A stretch of DNA of 64,000 nucleotides from Rhinopomastus cyanomelas (GCA_013400115.1 VXBP01004020.1:475097-539096); one strand, 5' to 3'. Counted from the first letter of the stretch, positions 12,801 to 25,440 are shown. A program made the numbers and translations. Notes: a model not told the origin generated them from the sequence alone.

Positions 12801-13114
12801 AGTCCTCCTGAGAACTGGAAATAAGATCCAGAGATGAGCATTCAGCTACGTGGGCAAGGTCTAAAACACTAAAGTTTCCATTGAAATTAAATGAAGGGAC
12901 GGTAATTGCTGTGAAAGAAAAGCGAAGCAATCACTGAAAGAGCCTGAAAGCTTTCAAACTACCTCCTGAAATGATGCTGGCTCTGAAGCAGGGATCTATG
13001 TCCTGTATAATAGAATCTGATAACACAGCAAAGCTTTTACCGGGAAACCAACTTAGATAACAACCGGAGCATTTTCCAGTTGTGGCTCCTGGAGCTAAGA
13101 CAAATTTTAATCAA
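9831..13114. other. Unannotated non-coding sequence
   Basis: No gene or named repeat recognised. A short C-rich tract lies at about 11624-11642. Open frames are 123 codons or fewer without known domains. Confidence 0.55.
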
Positions 13115-13360
13115 GATTTCACCACACAGTTGAGTAGTTTTATTACTAGGTTAAATAAAAAAGGTTAATAAAGTAATAAAAATGGATTCTTTGTCTTCTT
13201 GATTTCAAAACACGAAGCTGTGGTCAATATGTGTCATAATTTGTAAACAGAGTGGAACAAAGCACATGGTGACCACTGGGAAGGGATTTCTGTGCATTTG
13301 CATCCTCTCTTTTACTTGCATCAGCTGTTTTGCAGTTTCCATAAATCATCTGTCAGTCAG
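13115..13360. other. Candidate conserved non-coding element
   Basis: AT-rich block with an octamer-like ATTTGCAT (within GTGCATTTGCATCC), a CAGCTG E box (CATCAGCTGTTTTG), a PBX/MEIS-like run (AAATCATCTGTCAG), and a run of TAATAAA-type words at 13140-13185. The motif reading is direct. Function and conservation are inference. Confidence 0.2.
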
Positions 13361-14159
13361 GAAGAGAAAATGGACTGAGTTAGTCTCTGGTGCAATGTTC
13401 ACTGCTGTTACTGAAGTTACATCTGGGATGTGTTTGGCCTAGATTTTACTAAACCCTGTCTCGGGTAAAACAAAAGGGTGTCAGTTTGTATCTGTTGTTA
13501 GTTGTGTTTACGGTGCGTTGTTTACAGTGTGATTGATCCCTGTTCAAGGAATATTATTAGATCAAAATATGTCCTTAGTGCTTCCCCAGTGCTCTGGCAT
13601 TACATCAGATACTGGTTCTCAACTACTCCTGTTGTTCAAATGCAGAGAAAGCAGGTATCACCGGAGTTTGTGGTGCAAATGTTTGCAAAACTACAGGGGG
13701 AAAAAAAAAAGAAAGCGGAAGAAACATCTTCTCTCCCAGGTGGAAATAGCAGGGAAAATCACTGGCTGATCTGACTCCGGGTACATTGACGGTCAAGCCA
13801 GGCCTTTGGGCTTACGACTGCCCAGGAGGGCAAAAACAGTGCTCTGGTTGCTGGGGTGAGTATGGGCAGGGGCAGGAGAGAGCTGACAGGCTGTGAAACG
13901 TGAAAACAGCAGCCAAGGGCTTAAGGGGATGAAACTCTGGGGGAAAAGAGAGAAAATAAAGGTTGTATACTGCACTGAGCACCTGAGGCTGCTGAAGCAC
14001 AGAAGAGATGATGAATGTGTGTCATGGGGGCATGGGCATGTCTACAGCAGTTAGGGAGACTCCAGAGCAGCAAGGAAGAGGAAAGCTGGTGCAGGCAAGG
14101 AGCGAGCACCAGTTCCAGGAGGTGGATCATTAGAGATACTGAGGAATCCACTTCCCATT

Positions 14160-14348
14160 TCTAGTAGCTCTTTTCATCAGTCTCCAAGAATGTTTCACCT
14201 AACTTGCTCTGTGCTACTTTTCCCGTTTGTCAGAAGGGGAAACTGAGGCACTAGGCTGCCAAATGTCTTGCCCAAGGCCACTCAGCAATCCAGCAGCGGA
14301 GCTGAGTGCTGAGGTTGGCTGATTGCTCAGCCTACCTACTACAAAATC
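14160..14348 (-). repeat. MIR-like CORE-SINE relic
   Basis: On the plus strand the segment reads TTTTCATCAGTCTCCAAG, then CCCGTTTGTCAG, GGGGAAACTGAGGCAC, CTTGCCCAAGGCCACTCAGC, CAGCAGCGGAGCTGAG. It ends in a tRNA-head-like part (GATTGCTCAGCCTACCTACT). This follows the reverse complement of the MIR consensus as I know it (GAGGAAACTGAGGCAC, CTTGCCCAAGGTCACACAGC, GGCAGAGC), so the element lies on the minus strand. Its 3' portion (14160-14215) resembles the AAGCACTTTACAA-type tail seen in reptile copies. The A and B boxes are degraded and it is surely inactive. It predates the CR1 copies in this window. Confidence 0.75.
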
Positions 14349-16044
14349 CCCTCATACCAGGGATGGGTGACTGCTCTGAGATACCTTAAGCAAAGACTTC
14401 TGCAGACTGTGAAGTTCACAGTTACACAGGAGGAGCACACCAAGCACAATCAGAGCATAACCTCTGGGAAACACTGCTATAAATCCTGTAACACCAAAAG
14501 GTAACCCCGCTAAAGTTTTGCAGTGAGGCGCAGCATAGTGTGGGGCAAGTAGGAGAGAGGAGTATTGGAATATACTTCAAGCCATATACTTGTCTGAAAC
14601 TTCTGGAAAAGCAATACCCACCAAAGGCATTGTGCTTGAGTGAGCTGCAGGACTCAGCTGTTCATCCTAGTGATAGATATTTAACAGCCCAGTCCACTGG
14701 CTGAAGCTCAGCTGAAAAACCACAGTGCCAAAGGCACAGGAGCCAGAGCTGACGTAACAAACACAAGACTCCCTTGATTTATTTTTTTGACCTGTGTCTA
14801 ATTACTTATGTGTTCAGAATTCCTGGGACTCAACTGTAACCTTAAAATTGCTTTTCCTTCCTCAAAGGCTTTGTCCCTGAGTTAAGCAACCAAAACATCA
14901 AGCTTCTTTACCGCGTATCTCCTGTGCCACCTCATTCCCATAACAAATCTGGCATCTTCCAGCCTTCCCAACACTATAATTAGAGCATCTCGCAGCCTCA
15001 GAAATATCACTGACCCCCGCCAAAGCGCTGACCTCCTCCTTTGCAGGTCTCATCTGTCACACAGCAGCTCCTCACCCACACAAAGCTGATGGGATGGTAG
15101 CTTTGCATTTTGGCTGTGCCTGGCCTGCAGCCTGGGTACACAGATCGCTCCAGCTCCTGCACGCCCTGCCCTGTGTTATGGGAGGCTGGCTCTGCTCCAG
15201 TTTGCTTCTGAAATGGAGGAGCTGGGTGAAGGGGTAGCTGGAGGAAGGAGACACTTCAATTTGACATCCTTTCACCCTGGCTGCTTCTTGAATTAGTGCA
15301 GGAAACTCAGAGAGCAGGGATCCTGTCCTAAAATGAGCTGAGATAATCTCCAACACAGATGAGCTAATTGCTTCCTGACAGGCTCTCTCCAGATGCCTGA
15401 GGTTTATGTGGCTGAGAAGACACATGATCTTAGTCCCGCTCTAGGAGGGACTCGGTTGGTGTCAGGAGCCAGTGTCTGTGATTTCATTGCCGAGTGCACA
15501 GCAGATTCGGCTGCCTCAGGAACCACAGGCTGTGGCTCTTCAGGTGCTGTGCGACATGAGAAACTGAGCATGGACCAGGACTTGCCTTTTATTCTCCATC
15601 ATCCTGATCACACATGGCTACCATGTTGTAAATGCAGCAGCCGTTCCCCAATCCATCTCCTGCTCCTTTCCATGCTCTCCAGCCTAAACAAGAAAGGCTG
15701 CAAAAGGTCCAGCTTTGTTTCAGCTACTCTCCATGTCAGGCAAAAGTTGACAGCAAATCCACACTCATCTGGAATAAAAGCATGGATGCTTTCATCTTGT
15801 GTAGGATGTTCCCCTCTCCAACAAAATTTACTTTACTAACTGCGAAGCCAGGATTCAGCTGCTGTGCAGGTAGACCCAACTCAGGACATCGCCCCAGGCT
15901 CCCAGTGCAGTCAAGGGAGACAAACAGGTGATTTTAGGGGCAATTAATCCACCTTAATTTAAAAGTCTACATCTGCAGCAGATGATTCGTATTGTGTAGG
16001 TGCCTGTCCTCTTGTCAGGAAGTCCTCTCGCCCAGCTGGAGAGG
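14349..16044. other. Unannotated non-coding sequence
   Basis: No gene or named repeat recognised. Frames at 15072-15425 (minus) and 15393-15839 (plus, 148 codons) show no domain and lack exon-like context. Confidence 0.55.
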
Positions 16045-16325
16045 GTATCCAGCAGTAACTTTAGGGAGAATGGTGTCAGACTAAAAGAGAGTGGATTCAG
16101 ACCAGACTTCAGAAAGAAATTCCTTGTTATTAGGGTTGTGAGGCACTGGAACAGGTTACACAGAGAAGCTGTGGCTATCCCCTCCCTGGAAGTGTTCAAG
16201 GCCAGGTTGGATGGGGCTTTGAGAAACCTGCTCTAGTGAGGGGGTGTCCCTGCTTATGGCATGAGGGGTTGAAACTAGAAGATCTCTGAGGTCCCTCCCA
16301 AGCTAAAACGTTCTATGATCCTGTG
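16045..16325 (+). mobile_element. CR1 retrotransposon, 5'-truncated 3' end
   Basis: A short plus-strand CR1 copy ending in TTCTATGATCCTGTG, a decayed ATTCTRTG pair. The block GAGGTCCCTCCCAAGC and the preceding GAAACTAGAAGATCTCTG match the conserved CR1 3' end. An open frame through it (16000-16236) encodes the last part of ORF2, including VVRHWNRLHREAV and SLEVFKARLDGAL, and stops at a TAG just before the 3' UTR, as in CR1. It is 5'-truncated, as most CR1 copies are. Divergence suggests an older, different subfamily from the 43 kb copy. Confidence 0.88.
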
Positions 16326-18715
16326 GCATGAAGGACTGCTTCTGATGTGATCACACCCACTCTGTGCTCTGGCAGGGAATTGGTTTTTTTTTGTAGGCCA
16401 GAATGGCATTTTAATACATATTGCTAGGAGGCATTGGAGGGGGTAGATCTCTTCAGGATGACCTTGCACAGAGTGTGAGTTCTCTGTGGTAAAATTGTGA
16501 GGCTGTAAGGGGAAAGGCAAGGAGGATTTACTGAAGCGTAAACTAACCCCCACATCAAAGTCTCGGTGCAGAACTACCCAGGTGAGATGCATGTGCCCTG
16601 ACTTGGCACCTCTTTGTCTGTCTCTCTCTGTGTTTTTCAAGAGTTAGTTTTAAATGTCAAGCAAGGCTCCTTCCCCTCATCTGAAGTCTCTCTTTGCTTA
16701 TCAGAGCATAATTTAAATTTTCTTTCACTTTTATGGGAGGACTGCGTTTCCGTGTGTGTCAGCAGCGTGTAGAACAGACATCTGAGTGGCTGAAGCGGGA
16801 TTTTGATTTATTGGAGGAGAGTGCATTATCAGTAAATTCAAGAGACTAAATCTGCCATGGAGAGGACTTCTTTTGTTTCCATCATCAAGTCAGACATTAT
16901 ATCCTGTCAAGTTTCCCAAGGGAGACTTTTGCTCCAGGCAACAGAGGTAATAACTCTGCTAAAAAACTCACTGTATGCTGAAGTCTTCATCTCACAAAGC
17001 CATCAGCTCTTGTTCAAATGCAGGACACAGGTGAAAGAGACTAAAAATTAAATTAATCCCTAGTCTCACCAGCTGTGATATCTCTATTTTTATGGTGCAG
17101 GCTGTGAGTTTCTTCGTTTGAACTTTTTCTCCTGTATAATCCCATGGCTGAGGGTGGTGTTGCACAACACAGTTCTCAGATTTGGATGCTTCATCACAGC
17201 AATGCAATCAGCAGCTGGCAGCATCCCATCAGTACTGTGATTGCTTTGTCACTTTCCAGTCCTCAGAGTAGGCATAATGGTTGTTATTAAAAGATGGATT
17301 GATCCTCCTTCTCACCTTTATCCCGCTGCCTGCTGGGTTCTGTGGTGGAGAAATGGTCTTTTCACTCTCAGGCATCCTGGCCTTGCTCCTGGTCCATGTG
17401 CTCAGCACAGTGCTCACTACTCTTGCACAGAGGGAGACCGTGGTCAGATCCCCTGACCCAATGTCTTTGCTTCATTGGCACTGCTGCTGCCTACAACAAG
17501 AATACCATGTTCAACAGCCAGCAGGTCACTTGTTGCTGGCTTCAATGTGTTCAGCTCTAGTGGTGTTTGTGGAGATGAGCTCTGAAGAGCATCCATTCCT
17601 TCGCCGTGAGTGTCCATTCACAGCAAGTCTCAATTTCAAAAAGCAATGAAGTCAGGGAGAACTGTAGTGCGGGCTGTGACCTCAGATAACGGGATTTTGT
17701 GGCATGCACTGAGTGTTACTCTGCGCCTCTGCCATTGCTATGACACTAGCCTGTGGCAAGCCAAAAAATGCCCCAGGAACATTTTTATCAGAGCCCTCAC
17801 ATGGAGAGGAGCCTGTCTCAAGCTGGAGTGTAATTCCTCCTGCTTCTTCAAAGACCTCTCTATTCTTTCTGCTGCCAGATATTTGACCTTCTCTCAGACT
17901 TCACAGTTCAACAGTGACACTCTGTTGGTAGGTCTGAACGAAGCTCATGGTGGCTTGTACAGGGCATGTTTGGTGTGAGTTGTCTGAAGAGAGAAACCAC
18001 TTAGTAAGTTCCGTAAACTAGAGGGAGACTCACTGAACAGCCAGCTATTTATGAATAAATACATTTATTCAGAGGGGGAACCGCATAAAACAGTGGGCTG
18101 GCAGTGGCTCGTAATTTAAAATGCAGCAGGCAGACTGTTGCTCACATTAGTAACCTACAAGACACATTGCTTAAATAGCACAATCAGCCCAAACCAGCTC
18201 CTTGGGAATTACTGAGCCTTTTGTGGCTTTCTTTATTCTTAGCAAGACATGATCTTAAGACTGTATTGTATCTGCTTTCTTTTTTTACATAAATTTGATG
18301 ACTTTAAGTGACCGTGGTTTCCTTTAAAGTGTATGCTTTGCATTTACCGAAAGCCACGTATAGTCAGCTCTTCAGAGCACTTGCTTTGGGCTCCAGGAAG
18401 GGTAATAATATTGAACAGTGCAGTACTCTGCAATTTGTTTCATTATTTCTGTCATTTCGTTTCATCTGTGACGTGCAGCAGATTCTTCTCACCGCTACAT
18501 TTGGAGCAAAGCCGTATGCATTTCCCATGTGTTGGTTGTGCCTTGCCACAATAATTTGGTGCTTATAGCATCCCCTTAATTTCACATATACCATCTATTG
18601 TGCCACAGACACTGCAGGGATGGGCTGTGCTTGTGTGGAGGCTGTTTTCCCAACAAAGAGCTTTAGGGAAAATGGAGGTGAGATCTTGTGTTTGAAGTAA
18701 GATACACACACAGAT
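16326..18715. other. Unannotated non-coding sequence with a short perfect palindrome
   Basis: No gene or named repeat recognised. A 122-codon frame (17281-17649, plus) starts with a Leu-rich stretch but has no domain, and other frames overlap it. A 20-bp inverted repeat, TGAATAAATACATTTATTCA, lies at 18052-18071. Confidence 0.5.
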
Positions 18716-18912
18716 ACACAGACTATTAGGGGTTGGAAGGGACCTCCAGAGGTCATCAAGTCCAACCCTCCTGCTTGAGCAGGGCCATAGAACCCAGGGC
18801 AGGTCACACAGGAATGCAGCCAGACAGGTCTGGAAAGTCTCAAGAGAAGGAGACTCCACAACCTTCCTGGGTAAGCCTGTTCCATTGCTTTGTAACCCTT
18901 AAAGAAGTTCCA
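18716..18912 (-). mobile_element. CR1 retrotransposon 3' fragment
   Basis: On plus it reads GGGGTTGGAAGGGACCTCCA, TCATCAAGTCCAACCC, GTCACACAGGAATGCAGCCA, AGAAGGAGACTCCACAACC. This is the reverse complement of a CR1 3' end. The terminal ATTCTRTG repeats are decayed to CACAGATACACAGACTA. It is truncated after the CTGTAACCCTTAAAGAAGTTCC block. No coding frame remains open. Confidence 0.85.
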
Positions 18913-19924
18913 GCAGACATGATGCTGTGGCACCACCTGGTCATGACCACAGTTACATCCCAGTCCATACCAGAAGCTGGAACAGCAGCTTATTTTACTG
19001 TTTATTTTGTGTCTGATCTCATTTCACCCTTGCTCATGAAGGAGTGACAAGGTTTAGGATCTGTTTGTTATGCCAAATTGCATGTGAGCTGCAACCAGAC
19101 AACTTGGCCGTGCAATGTCTTTGTGGTCCAGGAATTTTCACATTCACTCTCTTATTCCACACAAGACTGCTGTAAATGATGACTCCTCAATTTCATGTTC
19201 CTCAGTAAGCGGATGTTTAGGTGTTTAATTAAGAAGCAAATCATACAGTCAACCTTCTGTAGACAGAGCTGCACTGCATAATCTGTCTCGTTCAGCCATT
19301 TTGTGTGCTGCTGGAGTGCAGCAACTGCTGGATTTATCAATAGTTTTATGGCTCAAGTGACAATTTGCCCAAGGGTGTCTCCATCAATAAATACAGAGCA
19401 CAGACAGCCTGAGCCCAGCACGTGGTAGGTTCAATCTGTTTTTGTCAGGAAACCAACTCCAAAGAAATTAGACAAACACAAGAGACAGTTATGACAAACT
19501 GTGATTACATCTTGGTGTTTAGTTTTTATTATGTATTTTTTGGATTCCTACAGAGTACTTGTCAGAGCAGTGTTAAGTTGTCCCAGCTGGCATTCAAGGC
19601 TGTTGCATTCTTGGTGAGTGGTCCAGAGCCCACCTGGGACCAGGCCTGGTGGAAGTATGGAGAGCAGAACAAGGGTGTACCACACACATCAGAAATACAG
19701 AGGTGCCCCTGCTAAACACGTCTCTTAGATTAAGCAGTAAAAGGAGGGAAGTCTGGGTCAAGGCTGGAGTGGGGTCTTTGGGAAGCTGGTGAACTGGAGA
19801 AAGCAGGAAAGGAGGAGCATTTCTGCAAGTTCAAGATGGCAATTTCTTCTCCCAATGATCCCCATGCAGGCATGGAAAGAAAGGGTTGAATTCGGAGGGT
19901 GATTTGAACAGTGTCCTTTTAACA
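18913..19924. other. Unannotated non-coding sequence
   Basis: No gene or named repeat recognised. Confidence 0.55.
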
Positions 19925-20221
19925 CAAGCTTTTTACAGAGGTGCATAGTGAGAGAATAATAGGAAAAGGTTACAGACTTGAAGAGCAGAGATCCAGGTTG
20001 GACAACAGGAAAAAAATCTTTCCTGTGAGGGTGGTGAGATGCTGGAACAGGCTGCCCAAGGAACTTGTGGCTGGCCCATTCCCAGAAGTGTTCCAGGCCA
20101 GTGTTGGATGGGGCAGTGAGTAACCTGATGTACTGAAGGTGTCCCTGCCTATGCAGGGGAGTTGGAACTAGATGATCTTTAAGGCCCCTTCCAACCCTGG
20201 CCATTCTATGATTCTGTGATT
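19925..20221 (+). mobile_element. CR1 retrotransposon, 5'-truncated 3' end
   Basis: A plus-strand CR1 copy ending in CCATTCTATGATTCTGTGAT, two clean copies of the 8-bp terminal repeat. The block GTTGGAACTAGATGATCTTT and AAGGCCCCTTCCAACCC precede it. The frame at 19941-20123 still reads the ORF2 C-terminal motif VVRCWNRLPKELV. A 252-codon minus-strand frame (19758-20516) runs antisense through this copy and is not a gene. Confidence 0.92.
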
Positions 20222-23200
20222 CATTACCAGTAAAGGAAGCCAAGGCATATTGGCCTCTTGCAGGTGCCGATGGTGGATCTCTGTGACCTCCTGGCAAGTG
20301 TCTACACTTGCAAACTGTGAGTGTCCACTCATATTTAAGTGAGGGTACAGACACTTCAGCAGTCCCATCCCTTTTGCTTACAATGGTGCAGGGGCAGACT
20401 GCCAGCAATGTCTGTGATCCAGACTGAACTTCATAGTGCTGTTTCTGCTCAGTCCAAATACACTCCCAGTCCCTGGTCGGGGAGAGGTGTCCACTCTTCC
20501 CTGTTACAGTTAACAAGGAGCTGCATATCTGTCAAAACAGAGTGTCAAGAAAGTCTTCAGAGACACTTTCTTCTTATTTCACTTTTGGCAGCACTCAGTC
20601 TCTTCATGCCACAATCACTTTAACCACTGACACACTAATCCTTTCTGGCACTTCCACTTCTTTACCACATTCAAGCTGCAATGAAACATGAAGTGCCTCC
20701 CAGGCTTCCTCTGCAGCCTGTTCAGAAGCGTCTGCTCTCTGTCTTAGAGGACGCAGAGCTGCTGAGTCCTGTGTGGAAATCTATTTTCACTTGGGCTTCG
20801 TGGATCTCCTAAGAAACCACAGCAAACACTGTGGGGACAAACTGGGACAACCTCCTGTGGCTCGCAGTCACTAATGAGATTTTTGGTACAGAAGTGAAGG
20901 CAATAGCTGTACGGCACAGCCAAGCCACGCAGCCCCGGCAGCTGAGCAAGTGGCTGCAGGCTGCCAGGTCCGTGGTAACCACTGGTGTGCATCACGACAG
21001 CCGGGAGGCCATTCAGTTTACCTGGCACTGCTGTGAGACGACTGCGCTGGGTCACACTCTTGTCCATGATTTGTGCATTAGGAACACACGTGCAGACTGT
21101 GACTAGAAGTCCCATGATGTCGTTAAAGTGCACGTGTGTGTGTAGCTCTGGAATGCAGAAATATTGAACAAATTTGCTTCTTCTGTGAAGGAAAAATGTT
21201 GGAGTCTGCCTTTGAAGGCAGGCAAACTACACACTGAAAAGTGTGCCTCGAGTTAGGTGCCCAGGGTCGCGTCCAGCAATCGCAAGGGCACAGATGACGT
21301 TCAAGTTGTGCAATAAGCCAATAATTTAGTTTTTACTTGGACTCAGAAATGGGCAGTTAGAGACTGACAGAAGTTTGAAGCCCAGAAAGATCCATAATTT
21401 GTGATTGCCTCCATAACACTGACCCGCACTGAGAAAAGTACTTGCTGTTTGACTGAAATGTGATTTCCCAAATGATGTTTGAGCATCATTTGCAACAGGA
21501 AACTATTGGAAAGTCCCAAGGCCCAGTTCCCCACTGCTGTGCAGCTACTGATGCCTATGTAATACCCCATCGATTTGCTCAAGTTCTCCTACGCTTGTTT
21601 TGCACAGGTGCTAATGACTTATGAAATATAAAACACTGGAGAAACAGCCCCAAAGTCTGAGTATATCTCAGTGCAGAGGTCCTTGATTTCCTCATCTCCA
21701 TATTTATTTGTGTTATACATTTCCCACCACCACTATGGAAGCAAATGTGACTGGAGCTGGAAATATTCCATGTTTAAGGGCTTTTACCTGCAGGTGTAAC
21801 CCCATACCTTCCTTGCTGTCTTATGAGTGTGGTCAGTATTTTTTCTGTGGGGGGTTTGGGCCTCGGCAGAAGCAACAAGCAGCTTGCTGCTGCTCTGGAG
21901 ATCAGGAATGCATCAATTCTTCCTGACTGCACAGCCTTTTGAAGGATTCCAGTGGCCTTGTCAATCAATCTTTACTTTTAATGAGCACAATTAGGTATAT
22001 CTCTCCAGAGCAGGATTATGAGGATTTGAGAAGGGTCAATTTATAATGGTTCTTATGGTGGTTGCTGTTACCTGCAATATTAATGAAGGTTTATTAAATT
22101 AATGACACGTGGTTTTTCAGCGGTATAAAACTCACAGTTAATAAGGCTTGGATTCTGTACGTGTACCAGCTTAGTGACCCGCTTATGTCTTACGTGTGCA
22201 GAACTGATCAGCTATAGTCCTGGAATATTCATCTGGAACTTTGCTATCCATAGGGATAAGTAGTATAATACACTTAGTTCCTCATAAGATCTTTTACAAA
22301 ATCCTTGGAGCACTGCCTGTATTTAAACTAGAGGCTCCCAAAAACCTGTAATTTCTCAGCATATTGTGGAGCCCTGGGAGAGTTAGGTTGCTGTAGAAAG
22401 GTTTTGGGGCCTGAATGGAAGATCCATTTAATTTTTTTAACATTTCTTTTCCCTCCTCAAACCTCAAATTAATGCGTGAGACAATAGTCAACTACTTCAA
22501 TAAAATCACTCAGGCACTAAGAGAAGAAATGTCACCATAACATTTCAGGGAGGAATATTCATGTAACCAACCAGTTACTAATTACACCTTGTGCTCAGAT
22601 TTTATCACCTTATCAATAAAGCTCAATCAAGGAGAGCTAAGTATTCTTATGATATTCAAGGTTAGCTTCAAGGGAAATGTTCAAGCCAGGTGTGTGAACT
22701 GGACTAGATATCTAGAAAGTACAGAATAACTAAGAATCTACTTTGATTCAGCACGGGGAGTTCAAAACACATTATGCAATGCTTTCTGACTTTTTATCTT
22801 CAGCTGCAAACGTATGGGAAGTTTTCTGGTTCTGCTGAGGTGCAGTTATGTGTGCAGGTATTTTAGACCTTTTGGGAACAGTTCTTCAATTTATTGAACA
22901 TGTTAATGTGCCCTGGGCAAGCTACTGGCTGAATTCAGCCAGAGGTGGATAGGGTCTTGTGAAACAGAATTCATCTGGTTTGGGTGGCTGCAGCAGCATG
23001 GGCTCTACTAATAGCATGCCTGCTGGAAAGGAGATTCTTCCAACATCTATCCAACTAAGGTATTTCCATGCTTCTCACATTACTGGCATTACATCCAAGC
23101 ATAAATCTTAATGTATTTTCCACCTGGAACATGGGGTAGGATTTCAGTAAGTAAAACACTCCACCCCTGAAATTATAGTTATAAGTGTCTGATTTAGAAA

Positions 23201-24196
23201 ATACAAACTTGCCTGTGTATTGAATCTACTGTTGGGGACATGTGCTCCAGGAGTCTTATCTCCAGTACTCCTTGCTACAAAAAGTGGACAGAATATGACC
23301 TCTTTAGCTAGCAGCTATATGGACAAACACATGAAAGATCATGAGGCTTCTCAGTTACTATTACAATAGGTGCCATACAAATAACTGAGACAGACACCAG
23401 GCTACTCTGTCTTGCCACTGTATGCAAACCACGACAACATTGCTTAGCTGGGGGTTAAGGTAGCTCTTGTGTCCCATCAGAAGGGTACTCTGATGTCTTT
23501 AATTTATAGGAATGAGGAGTCGTGCTCCTGTTTCAGGTCTGACTTTCTGAACCCACTCCCTGCCGCCTGTGCCCCCTTCCCCTGAGGCTTAGTCTGGATA
23601 ATTTTTATACATCTTGAAACCAAATGGTCTCAGAAGAGTAAGGCAGCAAGGTGGCAACTTTGCAAGCAGAACGCTGTATGACTCTGGGAGGAATGGGAAG
23701 AGACTTTAAAATAATGGTGATAATTGCCAAAATGTCACCATATTCATGCTACTCCAATCCTGAGTGTCACCAGAAGTATAATAAGTCATCATCATCATCA
23801 TAAGAATAATCCTCTCTCCTCTTCACACTAGAGCATTTTGCTGACCCGGCACTCCAAGGTTGGTTTGGTGGATGAAGCATTGACATGCAACATAGGAATG
23901 AGCTGAGTGTTAGCTCCCACAGAGACCTCACACTGAGGCCATGAGAATTCATGTCCATCTACAATAACAAGTGTATGTAGGTACCTAACTTCTGCTTGAG
24001 ACAGTAAGTTTCACTGATGTCGTGCTGCTGACGGTGTTTTATTTTTTATCCCCAGGGACTTAGCTATTCAGGTTAAGGCTATAAACAGCTTTGGCAAAGA
24101 AGAAACTTCATTGCTTGATGTTTATTCTTCTAATGGGATTAATAATATTGTCACACCTTGATGGATTATTGTAAGACAAGCACAATAAAGACTATG
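20222..24196. other. Unannotated non-coding sequence
   Basis: No gene or named repeat recognised. A (TCA)5 microsatellite lies at 23786-23801. Open frames are short and unconvincing. Confidence 0.55.
23786..23801. repeat. (TCA)n microsatellite
   Basis: Five tandem TCA units plus one base, uninterrupted. Confidence 0.9.
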
Positions 24197-24983
24197 AGAT
24201 CATAGAATCATTACGGATTGGAAGGGACCTCGAAAGTTCATCTAGTCCACTACCCCTGACACAGCAGGATCACCTACACCAAGTCACACAGGAGCACATC
24301 CAGGAGGGTTTTAAACGTCTCCAGAGAAGGAGACTCCACAACCCCCCTGAAGAGCCTGTTCCAGTGCTCTGTCACCCTCACAATGAGGAACTTCCTTCTC
24401 ATATTTATGTGGAACCTCCTATGTTCCAGCTCATACCCATTGGCCCTCGTCCTATCACCAGATGACACTGAGAAGAGCCTGGCTCCATCCTTCTGACACC
24501 CACCCTTCACATATTTATAGACATTAATGAGGTCACCTCAGTCTCATCTTCTCCAAGCTAAACAGACCCAGCTCCCTCAACCTCTCCTCATAAGGGAGTC
24601 CTCATTGCTCTACGCTGGACTCCCTCCAGCAGCTCCGTGTCCTTCTTGAACTGAGGGACACAATACTCCAGATGTGTTCTCACCAGTGCAGAGGAGAGGG
24701 GGAGAAGAACCTCTCTCGATCTGCTAACCACCCCCATTCTGATCCACCCCAGGATGCTGTTGGCCCTCTTGGCCACAAGGTCACACTGCTGGCTCATGCT
24801 CATCCTGCTGTCCACCAGGACCCCCTGCTCCCTGTCTTCTACAATGCTTTCCAACAGGTCAGTCCCCAGCCTGTACTGGCATGTGGGCTCGTTCTTGCCC
24901 AGATGCAAGACCCTACACTTACCCTTGTTATATTTCATTAAATTTCTCCCTGACCAGCTCTCCAGCCTGTCCAGATCTTGCTG
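24197..24983 (-). mobile_element. CR1 retrotransposon, 0.8 kb 5'-truncated copy
   Basis: A minus-strand CR1. Its 3' end lies at the left (ATCATAGAATCATTACGG, then GGAAGGGACCTCGAAAG) and it is truncated on the right after CCAGATCTTGCTG, within ORF2 downstream of RT motif C. The 3' tail matches the copies at 30.5, 35.5, 43.3, 51.8 and 58.2 kb, so it belongs to the same, apparently younger, subfamily. It carries two separate ORF2 remnants, described in the pseudogene entry. Confidence 0.95.
24274..24983 (-). pseudogene. CR1 ORF2 C-terminal remnant (RT thumb and C-terminal region)
   Basis: Read on minus, the first part (within 24588-24983) encodes the region after the RT active site: LESWSGRNLMKYNKGKC, LHLGKNEP, GVLVDSRMSMSQQC, LVAKRANSILGWIRMGVVSR and HLEYCV. 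These are standard CR1 ORF2 blocks. About three residues are missing after HLEYCV relative to the 43 kb copy. The frame then breaks, and a second frame (24274-24510) encodes the extreme C-terminus with FHINMRRKF, VTEHWNRL and SPSLETFKTLLDVLLC. The RT catalytic FADD and everything upstream are absent. It is dead by truncation and frameshift. Confidence 0.88.
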
Positions 24984-25440
24984 TTCACATGCTGCTGTTG
25001 TGAGAGGCATGAAAGCACCGAGAGTGAGAGATCAAGTGATACCAGCGTGAGAAAGAGAACAAATGCATAGCCTTGACAGATTGTTTGTTCGAATTGCAGT
25101 AATGTGTCAGTGCTGACCAAGTAATGGAGATTGTGGGAGCTGCCATGGAGTGGGATATTTTTGCAGTGCAACTCTGATATGAAGGATTGATCCCAAGGCG
25201 GATCCCTCAATTATCGTGTAAGTGTTGACTGTCTGCATGCTGCTTCCAGCCTTCTCTGTGTCACTGTCTTCAAGCAGTTCTGGCCTCTGTGTGCTGACAA
25301 CATCTTTGAAGTGATCAGTGAGGATGAACATACTGAAGGCCTTGGTCAACTCTTGAAGAATAAGGTCACAGTCCTATCTACAGTTACTTAATTCTTCTTT
25401 TGTGCTAGGATGGTGTAGAACAGTGATGCTGAAGTGTATC
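24984..25440. other. Unannotated non-coding sequence
   Basis: No gene or named repeat recognised between the two CR1 pieces. Confidence 0.5.

Noticed and set aside
17281..17649. 122-codon plus frame with a Leu-rich start resembling a signal peptide
   Set aside because: Three overlapping frames cover the region, there is no cleavage-site or domain pattern after the hydrophobic part, and no exon context.
19758..20516. Longest minus-strand open frame, 252 codons
   Set aside because: About 300 bases of it run antisense through the plus-strand CR1 at 19925-20221, and the rest shows no domain or exon context. Openness antisense to a repeat is not evidence of a gene.
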